Of a stretch of 64,000 nt of DNA, positions 25,878 to 33,712 are shown in pieces. Under the pieces are notes generated by a model. That model was given only the letters and a program-made list of their open reading frames with translations, ran no database searches and had not been told where the DNA came from. Origin of the DNA: Pedobacter ginsengisoli (lineage in GTDB: Bacteria > Bacteroidota > Bacteroidia > Sphingobacteriales > Sphingobacteriaceae); assembly GCF_002736205.1 (NCBI RefSeq), contig NZ_CP024091.1:744001-808000 (forward strand). The letters run 5' to 3'. A program made the translations under genes and the position numbers. How positions within the stretch are numbered: the stretch's first letter is position 1; each line of letters begins with the position of its first letter.

Positions 25878-27139
25878 CAACGGGCAAAAGCATCAGGGGA
25901 ATGCTGCATTATAATGAAAATAAGGTGACTGCAGGAGAGGCCTGTTTGATCCTGTCCAGTGGTTTTGCGGTTGACATTGACCAACTGAATTTTAACCAGA
26001 AACTGCAAAGGTTCCAGCACCTGACCGAATTGAAACCGAACGTGAAAACCAATGCGGTTCATATTTCCTTGAACTTTCACAGCAGTGAAAAACTGGATAA
26101 TTTAAAGTTGCAGCAGATTGCTAATCGCTATATGGAAAGTATCGGTTTTGGTGATCAGCCCTTTTTGGTTTACCGTCATGATGATGCAGCGCATCAGCAC
26201 CTGCACATCACCACGACCAATATTACCGCAAATGGGGTACGGATAGATCTTCATGATATCGGAAAGCGGTTATCTGAACTGGCCAGGAAAGAGATTGAAA
26301 TCGAATACGGACTGGTAAAAGCAGAAAGTAAACAAGCCAAACAGGAAGCCGGGATTAAACCTGCCGATCTGGAGAAGGCCTACTATGGAACGTTACCAAC
26401 CAAAAGGGCAATCAGTAATGTAGTAACCGCTGTAACCAGGGATTATAAGTTTACTTCACTGGCCGAATACAATGCCATTCTGAAATGCTTTAATGTAGTG
26501 GCTTTTCGCGGAGCGGAACATACTGCCATGTTTGAAAAGAAAGGGCTGATGTTTTCTATGCTGGATAAAAAGGGTAACCAGGTTGGTGTACCGATCAAGT
26601 CCAGTGCCTTTTACAGCAAACCAACTTTGCGAAACTTGGAAAAGAAATTTGAAGCCAATGTTGAAAAGCGTAAAGGCTTTAAGGATGACTTGAAAGTGCG
26701 AATCGATAAAATAATAGGAAATAGGGCTGGCATCAGCAAGAAAGCATTCGAAGAAGGGGCTAAGGAACTGGGCATAGAAGTTAGTTACAGGGAGAATGCA
26801 GCAGGTCCAATCTTCGGGATCACTTTCGTAGACCACATAAACAAGGTGGTATTTAATGGTAGCGACCTAGGTAAAGCGCATAGTGCGAAGGCAATTACCG
26901 GTAGGTTTACGGCAAAAGACATTGGTCTAAAACCGGAGCACAAAACCGAACTGAAGACTGGTAAGTCAACTAGAATGATTAAATACCAACGGGGTGAATC
27001 TGTATTCATCCTCCCCAAAACACCAAAGCTAATTGAACTGGTACTGGCCAAAACTTCAGCGGAAAGTGGTATCAAAATCCCTAAACGCAGAAAAAAACGC
27101 AAGAAAAAACAACGCATTACCCAGGAACTCAATTTATAA
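25862..27139 (+). CDS. Relaxase/mobilization nuclease (MobA/VirD2 family)
   Basis: This 425-residue relaxase nicks one oriT strand and stays bound to its 5' end. The likely catalytic tyrosine is Tyr17 (GMLHYNENK). The metal site is the three-histidine motif at residues 111-115 (YRHDDAAHQHLHITTTN). The N-terminal 150 residues are the MobA/VirD2-type domain; the C-terminal part is basic and ends in a Lys/Arg-rich tail (KRRKKRKKKQR) suited to DNA binding. It overlaps mobC by 16 nt and is followed after 9 nt by a coupling-protein gene. It appears intact. Confidence 0.93.
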   Translation: MVAKITTGKSIRGMLHYNENKVTAGEACLILSSGFAVDIDQLNFNQKLQRFQHLTELKPNVKTNAVHISLNFHSSEKLDNLKLQQIANRYMESIGFGDQPFLVYRHDDAAHQHLHITTTNITANGVRIDLHDIGKRLSELARKEIEIEYGLVKAESKQAKQEAGIKPADLEKAYYGTLPTKRAISNVVTAVTRDYKFTSLAEYNAILKCFNVVAFRGAEHTAMFEKKGLMFSMLDKKGNQVGVPIKSSAFYSKPTLRNLEKKFEANVEKRKGFKDDLKVRIDKIIGNRAGISKKAFEEGAKELGIEVSYRENAAGPIFGITFVDHINKVVFNGSDLGKAHSAKAITGRFTAKDIGLKPEHKTELKTGKSTRMIKYQRGESVFILPKTPKLIELVLAKTSAESGIKIPKRRKKRKKKQRITQELNL

Positions 27140-27148
27140 ATATAGACT

Positions 27149-28048
27149 ATGGAGACCGGAGAAGACAAACAGGGACTAAGAAAAATACTGGATCTTACCA
27201 GAATGATCAGTATGGCGATACTGACAATACACCTATACCTGAGCTGCTACCAGGCATTTGTGGAATGGGGACTCACGAGTCAGCTCATGGAACGTTTATG
27301 CAAAAACCTTGCAAGACTGGAAATATTTGTCGGGCTGTTTAAACCTAAACTAGCGGCACTAGTTTGCCTGCTCATTTCCCTAATCGGTGCCAGCGGCAAA
27401 AAGGATGAAAAGTCAAAATGGAAAAGCATCGTCGCTTACCTGTTATGTGGGCTAATGGTTTATGGGTTATCTTTTTTGGTGTTTTACCTGCATGTAGCGA
27501 TCAGCATGGTGGCTGGTCTCTATATTGGGTTAACTGCTACCGGTTACCTGCTGATGCTTGCTGGGGGAACACGATTGTCTAGGTTAATCCGGTTAAACTT
27601 AAACAAAGATATTTTTAACCGCAACAACGAAACTTTTCCGCAGGAAGAACGGCTGCTGGAAAATGAGTATTCCGTCAACCTGCCCGCAAAGTACAACTAT
27701 AAAGGTAAAGTCAGGGACAGCTGGATCAATGTCATTAATCCGTTCCGGGGGATGCTGATTGCGGGTACGCCGGGTGCAGGTAAATCTTATTTTGTGATAC
27801 GGCACATTATTGAACAGCACTTGCGTAAGGGCTTCAGTATGTTTTTGTATGATTTCAAGTTCGATGACCTATCTAAACTCACATATAACAAATTGCTGAA
27901 GTACTACAGGAATTACAAAGTGAAACCCAAATTCTTTGTGATCTGTCTGGATGAGATCTATCACCGGTCAAATCCTTTAGAGCCGGATAGTATGGAAGAC
28001 ATTACTGATGCGGCCGAATCTGCCCGAACGATGTATGATGGGGGGTGA
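27149..28048 (+). CDS. Type IV coupling protein (TraG/MobC-like), C-terminally truncated
   Basis: This 299-residue protein is the front part of a Bacteroidota conjugative coupling protein, which normally runs to about 600-700 residues and pumps the relaxase-DNA complex to the secretion channel. It has several N-terminal membrane segments (about 20-45, 60-75, 85-115 and 120-140) and Walker A GTPGAGKS at 206-213. The reading frame breaks just after the conserved ESART-M segment and ends in YDGG. Walker B and the motor domain C-terminus are missing, so it cannot be a working motor unless supplied elsewhere. Cargo genes begin 65 nt later. Confidence 0.85.
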   Translation: METGEDKQGLRKILDLTRMISMAILTIHLYLSCYQAFVEWGLTSQLMERLCKNLARLEIFVGLFKPKLAALVCLLISLIGASGKKDEKSKWKSIVAYLLCGLMVYGLSFLVFYLHVAISMVAGLYIGLTATGYLLMLAGGTRLSRLIRLNLNKDIFNRNNETFPQEERLLENEYSVNLPAKYNYKGKVRDSWINVINPFRGMLIAGTPGAGKSYFVIRHIIEQHLRKGFSMFLYDFKFDDLSKLTYNKLLKYYRNYKVKPKFFVICLDEIYHRSNPLEPDSMEDITDAAESARTMYDGG

Positions 28049-28050
28049 AA

Positions 28051-28081
28051 TTTGTAGAACGGAATTATTAAGCTATATTCA
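28051..28081 (+). promoter_or_regulatory. Likely promoter of the GGCT-nuclease/PLD pair
   Basis: TTTG at 28051-28054, a 19-nt spacer and TATATTCA at 28074-28081 resemble the Bacteroidota consensus, with two mismatches in the -7 box. It lies in the short gap after the truncated coupling protein. Confidence 0.4.
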
Positions 28082-28113
28082 TAAATCTAATCAAATGCAC
28101 TCAAACCTACTCC

Positions 28114-30135
28114 ATGAACCTCGGTATACTCGCCTATGGGTCGTTAATTGACGATCCCGGTAACGAACTTAAAAAAATGATTGTCGACAGAATTCCCTGT
28201 GTTACTCCATTTAATGTGGAGTTCGGTAGGATCAGTAGTACTAGGGATAACGCGCCAACACTTATTCCTGTGGAAAAAGGCGGGGCTGCCGTTAACGCTG
28301 TTATACTGGTTTTAAACAATGACGTAAACATAGACCTGGCGAAATCTATGTTATGGAGAAGGGAGATCAGGTCCACCGATCTTGCTAGAAAATACAAAGA
28401 ACCTAAAAAGCCGGGACCAAATACGGTAGTCGTGAAAGTGCTAATTGAATTTCATGGGGTTAGGGAAGTAGTTTACACTTCAATCGCATCTAACATTGGA
28501 AACGTCCACCCAAACATACTTGCGGGGCATGCTGTCGAATCGATTCTGGCCGAAGCCGGTGAAGATAAAAAAGATGGCATCAGGTATTTACTAAAAGCAA
28601 AAAATAATGGCATTGTTACCGGGGTTAGTGCTGAATATGAAGCGGAAATTCTCAGGCAAACAAATACCCGTTCACTTGAAGAGGCCATAGAACAATTGGA
28701 TCAGCTGCGACCCATTCACCTGGAAAGAAAACTGGATCTGGACGAGTTTGAGTTACAGGTTGCTGAACTGGCCGAACTGATCTGTAATTATGGGCTTAAA
28801 ACTACGATCCAGAAAACCGAGTTTACAGGCGATGACCCCAGAGAGCTGGCAATCAAGCACAGGAAGGTTTTTATGCAATGTTGCCATAATGGTTTTAAAA
28901 CTGCACAAAGTAAAATTGTTGCCTTGATGCTCGATCTGGAAGATCACCAAGAGCAACTGGAAAAGGAGTTGAAAAGTGCAAATGTCAACAAACAACGTGA
29001 GCTTGTTTTCAGGCTAAGGCTCAAAATCAAACGAGTAGATTTTAAGGAAGCGGTTTTAAGAAACCTAATAGATTGTATTGCCTGGCAATTGTTTAAAGGA
29101 CAATTGTATATTAATAGAAGGCTTTATCAAGGAGTGAAGGGAAAGAAAAAACTGAAAAATTCAAATATTGAATCTGCCATCAATGCTGCTGCAAAAATTA
29201 ACAGTGACCCTTATGACTTTGCGTTGATCACCGATCTGTCCGCATTTATCCAAACAGCAGACCTGATTCATATCAAAGAGAGCGGTGAGATGCTGTTTGT
29301 AGAATTAAAGCAGGGAGAAAAGAGCAGGCAAATTTTGGAGGTGATGAATAAACTGCTCGACCTGAATAATTCGCCGGAAGATGTTTTTAAGGAAGTAGCG
29401 CTGGATAAACATTCATTAGCCCAGTTAGACCGCAACTTGGCGCAATATAAGCAAGCTGCGGGAGTAATGGAAATCTTGTCCACGGACAAAGGGAAGGATA
29501 AACAGGGCCGGACGGTAAACATCATCTCACCAAATGAGGGTACACCCAGATTCACCGACCAGATCAATGGTCTGGAGAAGCAATTGGAGAAAAGGAATTT
29601 TTGGGCTTACGATGTGGTGGATGACTGTTTACACCTGGCGATGTATAAAGGGATCATGCGTAATGGTGGACCGAAGATGCTTGAGGAGCTTGCCAAAAAG
29701 CATAACCAGCAGTACATCGTATGTGATTATTTGAGTGTCCTGACTTCACTTCATCAACCTTTATTCTTTTTGCCCGTCGATAAGACGCTGATCTTCGATA
29801 TACTATTCGGACGGGTAAGTTTTTACATGATGCTGGAGATCGATAAATACCTTGAGCTCTTCCCCGAACAAGGATTAAAGGCTGAATGGATGACAACCAA
29901 GGAAACTATGAAGTTAAATCAAGCGCATAAAGGAAGCGAAATGTTCACCCATAAAGGGCGCGGACTTAAGGTATCAAGAGAAGGTGCGGAGACTGTACTC
30001 ACCGTTGGTCTAGGTTTAGTTGGAAAAATATTCTACGAACATATTCTTCCCGCATACACTGCGTACACTTTTAATTATCATCTGGACAATAAGCTGGCGC
30101 ACCAGGCTACAAAATCTTCAGACAATGGAAACTAA
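28114..30135 (+). CDS. GGCT-like domain fused to a PD-(D/E)XK-type nuclease domain (candidate defence effector)
   Basis: This 673-residue protein opens with a segment like gamma-glutamylcyclotransferase-fold proteins (LGILAYGSL at residues 3-11, then IDDPGNEL). A long helical middle (about 200-340, coiled-coil-like around LEDHQEQLEKELK) follows. At 363-400 is a PD-(D/E)XK-like core: Asp383 (TADLIHI), then Glu397-Leu-Lys399 (FVELKQGE), spaced 13 residues apart. The C-terminal 270 residues are unassigned. Its stop overlaps the start of the PLD-family gene by 11 nt. The pair sits at the break point of the coupling protein, a typical cargo position. Function is not known; nuclease activity is inferred. 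Confidence 0.72.
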   Translation: MNLGILAYGSLIDDPGNELKKMIVDRIPCVTPFNVEFGRISSTRDNAPTLIPVEKGGAAVNAVILVLNNDVNIDLAKSMLWRREIRSTDLARKYKEPKKPGPNTVVVKVLIEFHGVREVVYTSIASNIGNVHPNILAGHAVESILAEAGEDKKDGIRYLLKAKNNGIVTGVSAEYEAEILRQTNTRSLEEAIEQLDQLRPIHLERKLDLDEFELQVAELAELICNYGLKTTIQKTEFTGDDPRELAIKHRKVFMQCCHNGFKTAQSKIVALMLDLEDHQEQLEKELKSANVNKQRELVFRLRLKIKRVDFKEAVLRNLIDCIAWQLFKGQLYINRRLYQGVKGKKKLKNSNIESAINAAAKINSDPYDFALITDLSAFIQTADLIHIKESGEMLFVELKQGEKSRQILEVMNKLLDLNNSPEDVFKEVALDKHSLAQLDRNLAQYKQAAGVMEILSTDKGKDKQGRTVNIISPNEGTPRFTDQINGLEKQLEKRNFWAYDVVDDCLHLAMYKGIMRNGGPKMLEELAKKHNQQYIVCDYLSVLTSLHQPLFFLPVDKTLIFDILFGRVSFYMMLEIDKYLELFPEQGLKAEWMTTKETMKLNQAHKGSEMFTHKGRGLKVSREGAETVLTVGLGLVGKIFYEHILPAYTAYTFNYHLDNKLAHQATKSSDNGN

Positions 30136-31165
30136 ACAGCGGTCGTATTTTGAGAACATAGAATCATTGATTATTGAACGGATTCGATCAGCCCAATCCA
30201 GTATATATATAGCTGTCGCCTGGTTTACCAGTTCTCCGATCAAGGATGCTTTGCTGCAAGTAAAGAATAAGCGACCGGAAATCACCATAGAGGTTGTTGT
30301 TGATGACAATGACGTGAATAAAAAATATTTTTTAAATACACAGAGTGATTTTTTGAACGCCGGTATCCTCATTCATCGTAACTGGAAGGCAGACTTCCTG
30401 CATCGCAAGTTTATGGTGATCGATGATCTTACTACATTGACCGGTTCTTATAATTATACAAGGAAGGCTAAGTTCAATGCTGAGAATTTAAACGAGACGA
30501 TTGACGTTAATTTTGCTCAAGTGCATTTTCGTGTTTTCAGAAGGATGACCGATGAAAGTTACTTCGATGAAAATATGCAATTGCTTCTGGATTACCCATT
30601 GTTTGCACAGAAACTGCTTTCCACCTATTTTTCTTTCAGTAAAGCCCAGTACAATAGTTATAAAAACAAGATTGTGATCGGTGATTGTTTTACACATGAC
30701 GTAGGGGATTATGATGAATTATCATACTATCCGGGTTTTATCTTTAACCGGAAATATAAGTTTGATACGAAACTGAGAGATCACGAGTTTCCACTTCCTA
30801 TTAATAAATCAGTTATAAAAAACTGGATCGGATCCAGAAATCAGATAATGATCATTGAATCGTACCGGGAATATCCAGAATCCTGGGATGAGATTAGCGA
30901 CAGGCTTGAAGAATACGAAATATCGTTTGAGAAGTTTTACAAGAATAGGTTAGAAAGCACATACACTTACGAACAGCTGAAAGATTGTATTGAGCGTGAT
31001 GTAGACATTATTGTGGAGGACCGGATTTGGTCGGATAATTTCGCTCTTTTCATGGACGATAACATTATTGATGCTGCATTTGACAAGATGCCCGAAGCAG
31101 AAAATAATTACTGGAATGATTTTGCGATCGAAGTGGAAAAAATCATGCGTCAGAAAAAAACGTAA
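30125..31165 (+). CDS. Phospholipase D-like (HKD) domain protein
   Basis: This 346-residue protein has one HKD motif, H93-x-K95-x4-D100 (LHRKFMVIDDLTTLTGSYNY), in an N-terminal phospholipase D-like domain that begins with SSIYIAVAWFTSSPI. Single-HKD proteins usually dimerise to build one active site and act as nucleases or phosphodiesterases. The C-terminal 200 residues, rich in Tyr, Asp and Glu, match nothing I know. I start at the ATG at 30125 rather than at 30020: it gives a standard PLD N-terminus and an 11-nt overlap with the upstream nuclease gene, indicating coupling. Confidence 0.82.
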   Translation: METKQRSYFENIESLIIERIRSAQSSIYIAVAWFTSSPIKDALLQVKNKRPEITIEVVVDDNDVNKKYFLNTQSDFLNAGILIHRNWKADFLHRKFMVIDDLTTLTGSYNYTRKAKFNAENLNETIDVNFAQVHFRVFRRMTDESYFDENMQLLLDYPLFAQKLLSTYFSFSKAQYNSYKNKIVIGDCFTHDVGDYDELSYYPGFIFNRKYKFDTKLRDHEFPLPINKSVIKNWIGSRNQIMIIESYREYPESWDEISDRLEEYEISFEKFYKNRLESTYTYEQLKDCIERDVDIIVEDRIWSDNFALFMDDNIIDAAFDKMPEAENNYWNDFAIEVEKIMRQKKT

Positions 31166-32057
31166 AAATATTTTCATGCCTTGTCAATGGTCTTTGATTT
31201 TCATTCTTATTGTCTATATATGGAAGCAAAATCTTTACTCGCTTATCTTCTTGATATTATCGCTCCGGGGAGCACTTAGATTGATCGGAATCTGAACATC
31301 TAACAAAACGATATTGATTTCGAAATATGCCACCAGTTAGAAAGCACACTTCGATTATTATCGTGATACCCGACAGGATAGTTCCTGCTGTGTCAGTATG
31401 TTCGTTTCACTAGAGAAATTGCATCGTGGAAGGAGAGGTTATTTAGCGTTAAATAAAAACCGTCCTAAATGAAAAAACTTGCTATCCTTTTGGTTCTCTT
31501 TACTCTTTCAATTCATGCATTCGCGATTAATCCTTCCAGGGAATATCAAGTAAGACCCCAGGATATTTCGAGAAAGAAGGAGTCTGTCTAGGAAGACCTG
31601 ATCGGATATCTATTTTAAAAATCGACGAATTATTCGAATCGTATTTTAATTTCAAAAGGTAACAAATCGCTATTTTCCATAAATGGCTGTATAGCGGCTT
31701 TGGAGATGACCATTGAATGTCGGGAAAGGAAGTCTCTGTCTCGTCGTGCGATAACTTTATAGTCGGTTTTTTAAACTTCCAAAGATTTGGATCGTAATTG
31801 TTTAGATAATATTTTATATTTTATTGCATATAAATTTTGTTTTAAATGCGTTATTATATGTATTTAAACTGGTTCCAGTAAGTGATAAAGATTTATGAGA
31901 CGTGCCCAAACTTTATTACGGTTCATTAAACAACATCTGGAATTAAATGTTGCCTTAATATTCAGATTATGGGATTTTTGGGGATTACATTTTCCTAGGT
32001 AAATGCCATTTTTGAGCCAATTCCTTGTTCGCCCTTTAGCGCAGCATATCTTTCATT
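31166..32057. other. Gene-poor stretch with eroded coding remnants
   Basis: This 892-bp region has no intact gene that I can support. It contains a 40-codon fragment with a signal peptide (31469-31591). A short open stretch on the minus strand around 31640-31780 has no family that I recognise. It separates the PLD pair from the thioredoxin-like pair and looks like a scar between cargo blocks. Confidence 0.6.
31469..31591 (+). pseudogene. Truncated gene fragment with a signal peptide
   Basis: Forty codons encode a clear signal peptide (KKLAILLVLFTLSIHAFA), then NPSREYQVRPQDI, and stop at a TAG. The mature part is too short to be a product. It looks like the 5' remnant of a secreted protein gene whose remainder is gone. 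Confidence 0.45.
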
Positions 32058-33557
32058 TTACAACAAGCCTTTAATTATCGTTTTCAATTTGTCATTTCCA
32101 GGGAAAGCGGTAAACTTATTGACGAATACGCCCTGCTTGTTATAGATCAGATAGGACGGAATATATTCGAATTCAAATTTGCTCATCACGTGTTCCCACT
32201 GATCGCCTGTCAGATAATAATGCTCACTTCCTATTCCTTTAATTTTTTCTTCCCATAGCTTTCGGGGTGACGACCCGTTGGTTAAATACACGAAGGCAAT
32301 ATTCTTATCGTGAAATTCGTTTTTAGTGCTTCTGAATTGTGTCATGGCATCCAGGCAAGGCCCGCACCAGGTCGCCCAGAGGTCGATAAAAACAACTTTT
32401 CCTTTGTGTTTAGCAAGAATTGCTTCCATAACCTGTTCTTTTGGAACTGACGAAATATCATTTACAACGACCGGTGATTTGAATTTATCCAATTCGACCA
32501 CCTGTCTGTTCTTTCTAAGCAGGATTTTCGCAATTTCTCCTTTTTTCCAATAACTTATGATATTCTCTTTTTGCTTTTCGGATAGTGGTCTTATTTCTTC
32601 GTTTAGCTGTCTGCCATAGGCATTAGCGACTAAAATATCATAATATGGACCATCACTGAAGCCGACCAGATCCGCTAAAATAACTTTCACCTTTGCCAGC
32701 CAGGAGGGAATGTCAGTTTCTCCGATCTGAGGGAGGTCTAATATTTCATTTTGAAGAATTTTTTTTTGAGCTTCAAGGAAGGAATAACAATTCAGATATT
32801 GCGGGTCATTGAGCTTAAAATCTTTTAAAAAGCGATAATAAGATTTGTCAATCTTTTGGATCGCAGGTTTGTTAACCGTGTCCCGGGTGATGTTTCGATA
32901 ATTCATGGTCATGTATTTTTCGTAGTCAAAGACAAAGCTGCTATATTGGAATAACCGAAAATCCTTAGAAAGAAAGCCTTTTATTTCTTTTGACAAGAGT
33001 TGGCTATTATTTAAAATTTCCAGTCTTTTCGATACCGCAGTTTTAGCATGGGTCAGAAATACATCCGTGCTTTTGTCGTATAAAGATGTAGGTGCTCCAT
33101 GATAATCCAACATTTCATCTATGATCGCTATACTGTTGATCATGTCTGCTTGAGACAGGCCAGCTGGCCTGACGTCCAAATTTTTGATCTCAAAATTTGA
33201 ATTGTAAGTAATGTCAATGTTGGTTGTACCAGCACTCGTCAATTTAACATAAAGGGGTTTTCGCCTTAAACTGGTGTACAAGCTAATCAGCGTGATGTCT
33301 GTTTCGACAGCTACATCGATAGCGAACTTTCCTGACCGGTCGGTAAGCGCTTCCTGCTTAACATACTCGCCCAAAATTGGATGGGGGACGCCGATGGTTA
33401 AAAGTACGCTATCCTGATGAGCACCGTCCGGATTGATTATTCTTCCCGTTAGCTTGGCTGTACCTGCTTTTATCGCGGGTGTACCTATTGAGCTGACAGC
33501 AGATTGTTTACATGATAAGAGGAACAAAAGGCTGAGTATACAAAGAAGATTTTTCAT
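32058..33557 (-). CDS. TlpA-like thioredoxin lipoprotein
   Basis: This 499-residue protein has a lipoprotein signal (lipobox LLSC at residues 13-16). A beta-rich N-terminal domain like those found before TlpA domains in Bacteroidota follows (TGRIINPDGAHQDSV), then a helical middle, and a C-terminal thioredoxin fold with WATWCGPC. It should be anchored to a periplasm-facing membrane and act as a thiol-disulfide reductase. It is divergent from the second thioredoxin-like gene at 33713, sharing a 155-bp promoter region. The pair looks like island cargo. Confidence 0.88.
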   Translation of the reverse strand: MKNLLCILSLLFLLSCKQSAVSSIGTPAIKAGTAKLTGRIINPDGAHQDSVLLTIGVPHPILGEYVKQEALTDRSGKFAIDVAVETDITLISLYTSLRRKPLYVKLTSAGTTNIDITYNSNFEIKNLDVRPAGLSQADMINSIAIIDEMLDYHGAPTSLYDKSTDVFLTHAKTAVSKRLEILNNSQLLSKEIKGFLSKDFRLFQYSSFVFDYEKYMTMNYRNITRDTVNKPAIQKIDKSYYRFLKDFKLNDPQYLNCYSFLEAQKKILQNEILDLPQIGETDIPSWLAKVKVILADLVGFSDGPYYDILVANAYGRQLNEEIRPLSEKQKENIISYWKKGEIAKILLRKNRQVVELDKFKSPVVVNDISSVPKEQVMEAILAKHKGKVVFIDLWATWCGPCLDAMTQFRSTKNEFHDKNIAFVYLTNGSSPRKLWEEKIKGIGSEHYYLTGDQWEHVMSKFEFEYIPSYLIYNKQGVFVNKFTAFPGNDKLKTIIKGLL

Positions 33558-33712
33558 GAGCGCGAGTTATATTAGTAAGATAGTTTTTCTGGTTATGAAA
33601 AACAAGTAATCTCGGTAGTTTTATATGGTTCTAAAGGGACTTGACATATGATCTGTGTGTTTTGCAACAATCCTATAATTATATTGCTAAATCTTTGTAT
33701 ATTAGGGTAATT

